DNA of 38,424 nucleotides from Eubacteriaceae bacterium CHKCI004 (GTDB taxonomy: Bacteria > Bacillota > Clostridia > Lachnospirales > Lachnospiraceae). The stretch is taken from contig FCNR01000073.1 of assembly GCA_900016875.1 (NCBI GenBank), positions 1-38,424 of the forward strand. Direction: 5' to 3'. Below the pieces are notes generated by a model, which saw nothing but the letters and a program-made list of their open reading frames with translations, was not told the origin of the DNA and ran no database searches. Shown one piece after another: positions 1 through 7,107 of this stretch. The position numbers and the translations under genes are program-made. The stretch's first letter is position 1; every line of letters begins with the position of its first letter.

Positions 1-369
1 AAAGACAGCCGCGCGTACCTGGCGCTGACTATGATACAGGCTATCTATCGGGAGGAAAAGCAGTTAAAGGGTCTCCCGGCAGAAGAGCGCAGGGACCGCC
101 GCCAGCGGAGCGTCCGCCCATTGGTGGAGGCCTATTTCGCGTGGATAAAAGAAAATCTCCCAAAAGTGCCGCAGAAGAGCAAGACCTGGGAAGGCTTCCA
201 ATACTCCATCCACCAGGAAAGATACCTGAAAGTGTTCCTCGATGACGGAGAAGTCCCGATGGACAATAATGCTGCGGAGCAGTCGATCCGGGGATTCTGC
301 ATCGGTAAGAAGAATTGGGTGATGATCGATACGGTCGCAGGGGCAAAGGCCAGTGCCATATGTTGTTGA
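1..369 (+). pseudogene. IS66-family transposase (TnpC), 5'-truncated by window, interrupted part
   Basis: The frame is open from base 1, so the gene begins outside the window. The residues are those of the catalytic C-terminal part of an IS66 DDE transposase, which cuts and joins the insertion sequence ends. The block DNNAAEQSIRG with its catalytic Glu, followed by GKKNW, is the family hallmark. The true coding sequence stops making sense after the ATA codon at 358-360; the next three codons (TGT TGT TGA) come from the inserted transposon. The missing tail is found in frame at 3480-3659. Joining base 360 to base 3480 restores the family-typical run ASAIIYSIAETAKANG, so the break is a clean insertion and the gene is presumably inactive. 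Confidence 0.9.
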
Positions 370-373
370 TTTC
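361..373 (+). repeat. Left terminal inverted repeat of the transposon
   Basis: TGTTGTTGATTTC pairs with the inverted copy at 3462-3474 with one mismatch. It abuts the CCATA target duplication at 356-360. Confidence 0.85.
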
Positions 374-451
374 TTAAAATAGCATATTTATGATCTACTT
401 GCCTGTCAGCGGATTGCTCTGTATACTGTCATAAGACTACAGAAAGAAAAA

Positions 452-492
452 GTCTCAGAGCACCCTCCCTGGAAAGTCGTGTACTCTGAGAC
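452..492 (+). other. Hairpin in the left part of the transposon
   Basis: GTCTCAGAG at 452-460 is the exact inverted repeat of CTCTGAGAC at 484-492, with a 23-nt loop. It lies between the left transposon end and the first cargo gene. It may insulate the cargo from read-through transcription of the target gene, but there is no T-tract after it. Confidence 0.4.
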
Positions 493-553
493 CCGGTTAT
501 AAAAACCATGGTTATTATATCAGAATACACACTGACCTACAAGGCGGACTCCG

Positions 554-1054
554 GTGTTTTTTGTTATGAGCAGTGATGACACCCCTGTCTGCCCCGTCTG
601 TGGCGGTACTTTGAAGTATCGCGATACCAGACTACGTATCCGGAAGAAGGAAGGCGGCGTGAAAGAGTATCTTATGATCCGCAGGCTCCGCTGTACGGAA
701 TGCCACCGACATCACAACGAGCCTCCTGATTGCCTTGTACCCCACAAGCATTATGAAGCCGAGGTGATCTCCGGCGTGCTCGACGGGATCGTAACATCGG
801 AGGATGCTGATTCGGAAGACTCTCCTTCCCTGCTGACCATGTTACGATGGCTCCAGTGGTTTCGGATGAACCTCGCAAATATTGAAGGATTCCTGCGCAA
901 TGCCGGATACCGGATACTTGGATTGGGAGAAGAACTTCTTTTCTCCCATGCGTCACTGCTCGATACCATACGCCAAACACATCAGGACTGGCTGGAGCGT
1001 ATCCTCCGTATCATCTACAACAGCGGCGGCTTTTTACCTGCTGTACCATGGTGA
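554..1054 (+). CDS. DUF6431 zinc-ribbon protein of the transposon
   Basis: The protein carries CPVCGG near its start and CTEC further on, forming a four-cysteine zinc ribbon, followed by LVPHKHYE and a helical tail. These features match the DUF6431 family, which is often found beside DDE transposase/ATPase pairs in Firmicutes; its role is unknown and accessory DNA binding is a guess. Starts in this frame are GTG 554 or ATG 566, neither with a good ribosome site. A more family-like N-terminus (ATG GTT ATT ATA TCA GAA from 508) lies in another frame that runs into the six-T tract at 555-560 and stops soon after. The gene may therefore be frameshifted at the T run, or use a shorter start. Confidence 0.6.
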   Translation: MFFVMSSDDTPVCPVCGGTLKYRDTRLRIRKKEGGVKEYLMIRRLRCTECHRHHNEPPDCLVPHKHYEAEVISGVLDGIVTSEDADSEDSPSLLTMLRWLQWFRMNLANIEGFLRNAGYRILGLGEELLFSHASLLDTIRQTHQDWLERILRIIYNSGGFLPAVPW

Positions 1055-1128
1055 TGCTATTGCACCTGTTTTGATTCGTCTGTCACCGGATCAGCAGGTA
1101 TAGTGGTCTCAGAAGGAGGTCACTATAT

Positions 1129-2544
1129 ATGAATACCAATACAAACAGAATCAAACAATGGCAGGAACAGGAAGCCCTTTCCCGATTCCAGCTGATCGCA
1201 CCGCTGCTTCAGGAAGATCTGGACGATGCAAAGAGACTGCAGCTCCGGAAACAGATTGCTCAGGACAATGATATTTCCGTCCGGTCCATCTACCGCTATG
1301 AAAAGGCCTACCGTGAAGGACAGTTTGCCGGCTTAAAACCAGCCGCACGCGAAAAACGCCGTTCACAGAAACTTCCGGAAAACTTTGATCTTCTGCTTGA
1401 GCAGGCGGTCCAGCTCCGTAAAGAAGTCCCGGAGCGGTCTGTCGCACAGATCATCTGCATCCTGGAACTGGAAGGCTATGCTGCACCGGGAGTCCTGAAA
1501 CGCTCCACTCTGGAACGGCACCTGTACCGGGCTGGTTACGGAAGGGAACAGATGCAGATGTACCGCGATGCACGGGGAAGTTCTTCCAAACGTTTCTGCA
1601 AACCGCACCGTATGATGCTGGTACAGGGGGATATCAAGTACGGCCCGAAACTTCCGATTGGGAAAAATGGTGCCAGAGTACAGACGTATCTTTCCTCTGC
1701 AATCGATGACCATTCCCGCCTACTGTTGGCTTCCCGTTTCTATGACAGCCAGGAGGAAGCCATTGTTGAGGATACGTTCCGCCAGGCGATCCTCCGATAC
1801 GGAAAGTTTGATGCCTGCTACTTTGATAACGGTTCCCAGTATATCGCCAGACAGATCAGGCTCTCTCTTTCAAGACTGGGGATCCGGGTCCTCCATGCAA
1901 AACCGCGGAGCGGCAAAAGCAAAGGGAAGATTGAAAAGTTCCATCAGGTAGTGGATATGTTTAACCGGGAGGCAAAACTAAAAAACATCAAAACCCTGGA
2001 AGAGCTGAACTGGCTGTGGGCCGTGTTCCTTGATGCGTACTATCATCAAAAGCCCCATGAAGGGATCAGCGAATACTACGAAAGCCTTGGTGCGGCAGTC
2101 CCGGAATCAGGGATCACTCCCCTTCAGGAATGGAACCGTGACAGCCGTCCCCTGACCTATCTGGATGTCTCTGTTGTATCCGAAGCATTTCTGCACCATG
2201 AGACACGTAAAGTGGACAAGGGCGCCTGTATCAGTTTCAGGGGCAGAAAGTATGAAACGAAACCGGCTCTGATCGGATATAAGGTTGAGATCTCCTATGA
2301 TCCTGCAGCTCCCGAAACCATTACGGTAAGTTATCCGGGATACGAGCCGTTTACCGCACAGCCGGTCAGGATTGGCGAGTTCTGTGATAAGAACCCAACA
2401 CTTCCTGCTGCGATGCAGGAACAGACTCCGACAACCTCGCGCTTCCTTGATGCGCTGGAAAAGAAACATTCGGAATCGACCCGCCAGATGGCCGATGCAA
2501 TCTCCTTTGCTTCCTATCGGAAGGAGGTGGATGATCATGTATGA
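1129..2544 (+). CDS. Mu/TniA-like DDE transposase
   Basis: This 471-residue protein has an N-terminal helix-turn-helix region (about 40-90, with ISVRSIYRYEKAYREG), then an rve/integrase catalytic core. The three acidic residues are visible in VQGDIKYGP, CYFDNGSQY and KGKIEKFH, giving a D-D-E triad with the usual spacing. A C-terminal beta-barrel-like region (about 350-430) follows, as in Mu and TniA transposases. A strong ribosome site, AGAAGGAGGT at 1111-1120, precedes the ATG. The enzyme should bind the TGTTG ends and perform strand transfer with the ATPase encoded next. No internal stops or missing catalytic residues were seen, so it looks functional. Confidence 0.88.
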   Translation: MNTNTNRIKQWQEQEALSRFQLIAPLLQEDLDDAKRLQLRKQIAQDNDISVRSIYRYEKAYREGQFAGLKPAAREKRRSQKLPENFDLLLEQAVQLRKEVPERSVAQIICILELEGYAAPGVLKRSTLERHLYRAGYGREQMQMYRDARGSSSKRFCKPHRMMLVQGDIKYGPKLPIGKNGARVQTYLSSAIDDHSRLLLASRFYDSQEEAIVEDTFRQAILRYGKFDACYFDNGSQYIARQIRLSLSRLGIRVLHAKPRSGKSKGKIEKFHQVVDMFNREAKLKNIKTLEELNWLWAVFLDAYYHQKPHEGISEYYESLGAAVPESGITPLQEWNRDSRPLTYLDVSVVSEAFLHHETRKVDKGACISFRGRKYETKPALIGYKVEISYDPAAPETITVSYPGYEPFTAQPVRIGEFCDKNPTLPAAMQEQTPTTSRFLDALEKKHSESTRQMADAISFASYRKEVDDHV

Positions 2545-3355
2545 ATCCTTCTTTGGAATGGAGCATACACCCTTTGTCCGTGATATCCCAGCTGAGAAAC
2601 TCTATGAGTCTGATGCATTCCGGGAAACGCTCGGCAGGCTCTGCTATGTAGCAGACCGGCAGATGTTTGCGGTCGTAACAGCAGATCCCGGCTGTGGAAA
2701 ATCCACGCTGATCCGCAGGTTTTATTCGGAACTTCCGAGGGAAGAATATATCATCCTGTATCTTTCCGATTCCAAGCTGACTCCGCGGTGGTTTTATAAG
2801 GGGATGCTGGACCAGCTGGGGCTGGAAGCACGGTTCTACCGCGGCGATTCCAAACGTCAGCTCCAACAGCAGATCGAGATCATCCATGGTGTCCAGCATA
2901 AAAAAGTGGTATGCGTTTTGGATGAGGCACACCTGCTGGAGAAAGAAACACTGGAAGAATTCCGTTTCCTTCTAAACTACAGGTTCGATTCTGTAAGTCC
3001 CATGGCTGTCGTGCTCGTAGGGCAGACAGAACTGTGGGACAACAAGCTGAAACTTCAACGGTACGCGGCGATCCGCCAGCGGATCGATATGTACTGTACA
3101 CTCCCGCATCTGGACCGGGCAGAGACAGAACAGTATGTCAAAAGCCATATGGATTATGCGGAATGCAGCCAGGAGATCTTTACAACCAAAGCAATGGACG
3201 AGATCCATAAAGCTTCGGCCGGGATTCCGAGAATGGTCAACCGGGTGTGCGAAAAATCGCTTATGTATGCGTTCCAACAGCAAAAACGGCTGATCGATGA
3301 TTACATGATCAAGTATGTAGTGGAACACGAAATGCTTGGAACCGTAACCGGATAG
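2537..3355 (+). CDS. TniB/ExeA-like AAA+ ATPase of the transposon
   Basis: The start is placed at the ATG opening MYESFFGMEHTPF, 8 nt after the AAGGAGGT site at 2521-2528; this gives 272 residues and an 8-bp overlap with the transposase gene. The Walker A motif is DPGCGKST and the Walker B region is VVCVLDEAH, followed by an arginine-rich sensor region (RYAAIRQRIDM) and GIPRMVNRVC. This is the AAA_22/ExeA family used as target-selection ATPases (TnsC, TniB, MuB, IstB relatives). Translational coupling to the transposase supports a shared complex. The upstream in-frame extension lies in the transposase gene and is not credible. Confidence 0.87.
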   Translation: MYESFFGMEHTPFVRDIPAEKLYESDAFRETLGRLCYVADRQMFAVVTADPGCGKSTLIRRFYSELPREEYIILYLSDSKLTPRWFYKGMLDQLGLEARFYRGDSKRQLQQQIEIIHGVQHKKVVCVLDEAHLLEKETLEEFRFLLNYRFDSVSPMAVVLVGQTELWDNKLKLQRYAAIRQRIDMYCTLPHLDRAETEQYVKSHMDYAECSQEIFTTKAMDEIHKASAGIPRMVNRVCEKSLMYAFQQQKRLIDDYMIKYVVEHEMLGTVTG

Positions 3356-3427
3356 GGAAGGTGCCGTCCGGAATCCGGACGGCCCATACATCAACCATCA
3401 CGGTGACAGTAAACTTAGCAGTTTAAA

Positions 3428-3474
3428 GACAACTCATGAGAGCAGTCTGGTGACAGCTCATGAAATCAGCAACA
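3428..3474 (-). repeat. Right terminal inverted repeat and subterminal repeats
   Basis: Read on the minus strand from 3474 the end is TGTTGCTGATTTC. It runs into two related units starting TCATGAG, 24 bp apart (TCATGAGCTGTC and TCATGAGTTGTC), each followed about ten bases later by ACTGCT. Tandem sites of this kind at an end are typical transposase-binding sites in TnsB/MuA-type elements. Their binding role here is inferred. Confidence 0.65.
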
Positions 3475-3479
3475 CCATA

Positions 3480-3659
3480 ATCTATAGCATTGCAGAAACA
3501 GCGAAGGCCAACGGACTGAAACCATATGATTATTTTGAGCATCTTCTCACAGAGATCCCGAAACATCTGGATGACACGGACCGTGGATTTCTGGAAGACC
3601 TGCTCCCGTGGTCACCGAACCTGCCGGCGAACTGCCGGAAATCCGGAAAAGAGAAGTGA
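3480..3659 (+). pseudogene. IS66 transposase C-terminal remnant, displaced by the insertion
   Basis: From the ATC codon at 3480 the frame reads IYSIAETAKANGLKPYDYFE and ends after GFLEDLLPWSPNLP and a short basic tail. This is the typical IS66 TnpC C-terminus. It is the continuation of the frame ending at 360. It has no ribosome site of its own, and the bases before 3475 belong to the transposon end, so it is not an independent gene. Confidence 0.88.
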
Positions 3660-3669
3660 GCGAAAGATT

Positions 3670-3704
3670 GGAGCAAATCTGTCCTTATCATACAGGTTTG
3701 CTCC
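3670..3704 (+). other. Hairpin downstream of the IS66 transposase
   Basis: GGAGCAAATCTGT at 3670-3682 pairs with ACAGGTTTGCTCC at 3692-3704 (one wobble) across a 9-nt loop. No U-tract follows. It probably belongs to the IS66 3' end. Confidence 0.4.
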
Positions 3705-3715
3705 AGATTTGTACA

Positions 3716-3738
3716 GGTACGAGATATCTACCGTTTAC
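3716..3738 (-). repeat. Probable right inverted repeat of the IS66 element
   Basis: On the minus strand the sequence ending at 3738 reads GTAAACGGTAGATATC, which resembles the GTAARCGG start of IS66-family ends. It lies about 80 bp past the transposase stop, the expected place. The left end is outside the window, so it could not be matched. Confidence 0.5.
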
Positions 3739-3766
3739 GTCATTCCTATTTTGATTAAAACAATCA

Positions 3767-3799
3767 AAACAGGTCAAGACACTAAATCTTGACCTGTTT
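3767..3799. terminator. Perfect 13-bp stem, bidirectional terminator-like
   Basis: AAACAGGTCAAGA pairs exactly with TCTTGACCTGTTT around a 7-nt loop. T-rich sequence follows on the minus strand. It separates the insertion sequence from the glycosyltransferase gene at 3867. Confidence 0.6.
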
Positions 3800-3866
3800 A
3801 AAAACATCAACTTATTATTCATTATAAAAACACATCAACGAATATGAAAGGATTTTACAGAATACT

Positions 3867-4826
3867 ATGAATTATTTTTGCAATCGTATCGCTATCTGCC
3901 TGGCAACCTATAACGGAGAATCTTATATAGAAGCTCAGCTTAACTCCATTTTAACTCAAACATATCATAATTGGACGCTGTTTATACGCGATGACTGCTC
4001 AAAAGACAGCACTTTGGCGATATTACAATCTTACGCGCTCCGTTACCCTGAACAAATAATTATTATCCCTAATTCTGCCAGAAAAAGTTCCGGTTCCAAA
4101 AATAATTTTGCTTCTATATTAAAGTGGGTAAATAAGCATTATTCTTTTGATTACTATATGTTCTCTGATCAGGATGACATATGGCTGGAAAGCAAGATTG
4201 AGGATTCTGTTAAAAAGTTACATCAAACAGAAAACCTCCTGTCCAAATCTATACCAGTTCTCCTCCACACTGACCTCAGAGTTGTTGATCAGGATTTAAA
4301 TTTATTGGGAAAATCTTTTTTCCAATATAGAGCACTGAATCCTACCATAACGGATTTACCTCATCTATTAGTCCAGAATAACGTCACTGGCTGCACCATG
4401 ATGTGGAATCAAGCTCTGAATAACATATTGCATCTTGATAATGAAAACATTGCCATGCATGATTGGTGGATTACACTGGTTGCCTCCTGTTTTGGACAAA
4501 TTGTCTGTATTCAGGAACCGACCATTCTTTATCGCCAGCATAAAAAAAATGTAATTGGAGCGACCAAAGTTAACACTCCCCTTTTTCTTCTTAAAAGATT
4601 ATCCGGCGATACAAAAATAAAAGAAACTTTAAATCTTTCTATTGTTCAGGCTCGAACTTTTTTACACGTTTATCGCAAAGAACTATCTCCTGAACAAATT
4701 CGCATATTAAATGTTTTCATCAACATAGCAAAACAAAATAAATTTATTCGTATTATCACTGCTTTTAAATATCATTTTCTAAAGCAGGGAATTATACAGA
4801 TTATTGGCGAACTTCTATATCTGTGA
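3867..4826 (+). CDS. GT2-family glycosyltransferase (rhamnosyltransferase-like)
   Basis: This 319-residue GT-A protein opens with ICLATYNGESYIEAQL, the nucleotide-sugar binding start of GT2 enzymes, and has the metal-binding acidic cluster SDQDDIW. It closely resembles the 322-residue protein encoded at 13667-14635: both share LVQNNVTGCTMMWNQ-type and MHDWWITL blocks and a conserved C-terminus. It probably adds one sugar, perhaps rhamnose, to the glycan made by the locus. It is the only gene of the locus on the plus strand, facing the rest, and lies directly beside the IS66 remnant. It may therefore be a rearranged duplicate. The acceptor and the linkage cannot be read from sequence. Confidence 0.85.
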   Translation: MNYFCNRIAICLATYNGESYIEAQLNSILTQTYHNWTLFIRDDCSKDSTLAILQSYALRYPEQIIIIPNSARKSSGSKNNFASILKWVNKHYSFDYYMFSDQDDIWLESKIEDSVKKLHQTENLLSKSIPVLLHTDLRVVDQDLNLLGKSFFQYRALNPTITDLPHLLVQNNVTGCTMMWNQALNNILHLDNENIAMHDWWITLVASCFGQIVCIQEPTILYRQHKKNVIGATKVNTPLFLLKRLSGDTKIKETLNLSIVQARTFLHVYRKELSPEQIRILNVFINIAKQNKFIRIITAFKYHFLKQGIIQIIGELLYL

Positions 4827-4834
4827 TTTTCATT

Positions 4835-4891
4835 CCCCATTTTTATTTCAAGTTAACTTTTGAAACATTATCGTTACTCATAAAAATGGGG
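4835..4891. terminator. Possible bidirectional terminator between convergent genes
   Basis: CCCCATTTTTAT at 4835-4846 pairs with ATAAAAATGGGG at 4880-4891. A T-rich run (CTTTCTTTTTAT) follows on the plus strand. It lies between the ends of two convergent glycosyltransferase genes. The loop is long (33 nt), so the call is moderate. Confidence 0.45.
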
Positions 4892-4903
4892 ATAACTTTC
4901 TTT

Positions 4904-7105
4904 TTATAATTCCAATTTTTCCTCCACATCAGCCAATTTACCATCCAAAACAATTTTCATAATATATGTTTTATCATGAAATTCTTGCGGATCCAAATAA
5001 CAGTTCCATCCTGTCAGATTGACATACTTTTTTGTGTTTGCCAGTAGTTGTAAATCCGGACGATATATTTTATTTGTATCAATTAACAAAATCTCTGTCT
5101 CACCTTCAAATAACAACTGGGAAATTCGTTTATTATTATTAATGCGGTTTTCAAAAAAAGCATATCCCTGTAAAAAGATATAATCCCAACAATCCGTGGA
5201 AATACAGTCAAACTTCGCTCTGATATGTGTATCTTTATCAAAATGCACAGCAGAATTCACTTTTTTTATCGTATTCATTTTTTGTTGATTCTGTTCATCT
5301 GCAGCGTCCACAAAAATACGAAAATCATTATGCATCTGTGATAAATTCGGACTATAAAACGGATCTTTATAATAATATTTTGGATGCTTTTTATAAAGAT
5401 TTTCTCTTTCACGGATTAATCTTCTCATTTTTTTATCATCCAGCACATCATTACCTCTACTGATAGATTCATGATGATAAAGAATAGCATCATTACGGAT
5501 TACGTTATAATATCCATGCTCTAAAAGTTTGAAACAAAGATCCACATCATTATAAGTAACAGCCAGTTTTTCATCAAATCCACCAATCTCTTGAAACTTT
5601 TTCCCATCCACCATAAGACAAGCACCTGTGACAGCAATTACATTAAAATCTAATCTATTTCTACCAAAATAATATATATTCTTGTCATCACAACCTCCAA
5701 ACATATGCACTGGTCCTTGCTGAATATTAATGATTCCACAATGCTGAATAATAGTACTATTAGGATAATACAATTTAGCTCCCACTGCTCCCACATAATC
5801 CAGCGACGCCTGTCCCACAAGGATATCCAGCCAATCTTTTTTGAATATCTCAATATCATCATTCAAAAAAAGCAGTAATTTCCCTTTTGCATTCTTTGCT
5901 CCAGTATTACACATTTTTGAAAAATTAAATTCCATCTGTTCATAATGATAAATATGATGATATTGCTTATCCAACTCTTCATATTTTCTTTTATTTTCTT
6001 TGTTACTTCCATTATCAACATGAATCACTTCATAGTTAGAGTATTTTGTCAATCGATGAAGTGTATCCACACATCTTTTATATACATTAAAGTTATCTTT
6101 AGATGGTATAATTATACTAACTAGAGGATTAGATGAATTATAATATGTTACATGTGCTTGATATAACTTCAACTCATCATCCACTTTACCTTCTACATAT
6201 CTTCTTTTTATTGATTCTTCACAAGCTTTTCTGGATGCCTCAAATACATAGGGTTTTGCTTCTGGCGTCACAGCCGTTGAACCTTCTCTTTGTCTCCAAT
6301 GATAAAGCACTTTAGGAATATGAGCAATTCGATCAGATGATGTTTTTTCTACAAAACGAAGAGTGAAATCATAATCCTGAGAACCTTCAAATCCTACCCT
6401 TAAACCACCTAATTCTTTAACTATGCTCGTACGATATACTCCCAGATGAGAAGTGTACATCATAGTCATAAGTGTATCCGGCGACCAGTCAGGTTTAAAG
6501 TGCGGTTCCCATCTAACTTCACCTTTTTCATCAATTTTATCCTCGTCTGTATAAATAAAATCATACTTTGGATCTTCATTCAGTTTTAAAGCCACCTCAT
6601 AAAGTGCATTTTCAGGGATCAAATCATCGCAGTCCATAAAAGCAATAAACTCTCCATCTGCTAATTCAATGGCACTGTTAGTAGCTCTGGAAATGTGTCC
6701 ATTCTCTTTTCGATAAACCACCTTTACCCGTGGATCCTTTTCATACTTCTTTAATATTTCTCGCATGCTTTCCCATGAAGAATTATCATCCGCCATACAA
6801 AGCTGCCAATTCGTATAAGTTTGATGAAAAATAGATTCAATACAATCAACCAACATATTTTCCGGCACATTGTATACTGGAATTACTACTGAAATTAATG
6901 GCTGATAATCTAACTTTTTCTGTTCTTTAGAGTTTTTTTCATTTTGTTCTATCCACTTTTCATACTCATTTTTTTCTGCAGCAAAAGTCCTTTTTTTTTC
7001 ATTCCAAAAATACAAAGTTACTAAAATACCTTCGCGCAAAGTCATTTTCAAACCTTTTATAATGTAACTTATAATTCTTTTCATTTTTTCCATTTTTCTC
7101 TCCAT
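4904..7105 (-). CDS. Two-domain GT2 glycosyltransferase
   Basis: This 733-residue protein holds two GT-A domains. The first starts near residue 70 (ISVVIPVYNV) and has an FMDCDD metal-binding motif at 157-161 and SQDYDFTLR. The second starts near 328 (LVSIIIPSKDN) and has FLNDDIEI at 413-420, then YNDVDLCFKL and a YHHES motif. Both active sites look intact, as in bifunctional polymerases such as rhamnan or O-antigen transferases. A tail of about 95 residues follows and may be a substrate- or partner-binding module. It lies 2 bp after the methyltransferase-kinase gene in the same direction. ATG 7093, just after GGAGAG, is a possible better start. Confidence 0.85.
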   Translation of the reverse strand: MERKMEKMKRIISYIIKGLKMTLREGILVTLYFWNEKKRTFAAEKNEYEKWIEQNEKNSKEQKKLDYQPLISVVIPVYNVPENMLVDCIESIFHQTYTNWQLCMADDNSSWESMREILKKYEKDPRVKVVYRKENGHISRATNSAIELADGEFIAFMDCDDLIPENALYEVALKLNEDPKYDFIYTDEDKIDEKGEVRWEPHFKPDWSPDTLMTMMYTSHLGVYRTSIVKELGGLRVGFEGSQDYDFTLRFVEKTSSDRIAHIPKVLYHWRQREGSTAVTPEAKPYVFEASRKACEESIKRRYVEGKVDDELKLYQAHVTYYNSSNPLVSIIIPSKDNFNVYKRCVDTLHRLTKYSNYEVIHVDNGSNKENKRKYEELDKQYHHIYHYEQMEFNFSKMCNTGAKNAKGKLLLFLNDDIEIFKKDWLDILVGQASLDYVGAVGAKLYYPNSTIIQHCGIINIQQGPVHMFGGCDDKNIYYFGRNRLDFNVIAVTGACLMVDGKKFQEIGGFDEKLAVTYNDVDLCFKLLEHGYYNVIRNDAILYHHESISRGNDVLDDKKMRRLIRERENLYKKHPKYYYKDPFYSPNLSQMHNDFRIFVDAADEQNQQKMNTIKKVNSAVHFDKDTHIRAKFDCISTDCWDYIFLQGYAFFENRINNNKRISQLLFEGETEILLIDTNKIYRPDLQLLANTKKYVNLTGWNCYLDPQEFHDKTYIMKIVLDGKLADVEEKLEL

Positions 7106-7107
7106 TT

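Larger units (their letters stand above)
361..3474 (+). mobile_element. Complete DDE transposon (TniA/TniB-like) inserted in IS66
   Basis: The element is 3114 bp. Its left end reads TGTTGTTGATTTC. The right end read on the other strand is TGTTGCTGATTTC, so the terminal inverted repeats match in 12 of 13 positions and have TG...CA ends. It is flanked by CCATA at 356-360 and 3475-3479, a 5-bp target duplication as made by Tn7/Mu/Tn552-type DDE transposases. The cargo in order is a DUF6431 zinc-ribbon gene, the transposase and an AAA ATPase. The last two overlap by 8 bp. No TniQ, resolvase or passenger gene is present. Intact ends, target duplication and open transposase/ATPase genes suggest a recent, possibly active insertion. 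Confidence 0.9.

Noticed and set aside
882-1103. Second frame overlapping the end of the DUF6431 gene
   Set aside because: No ribosome site or recognisable residues; overlaps a better candidate.
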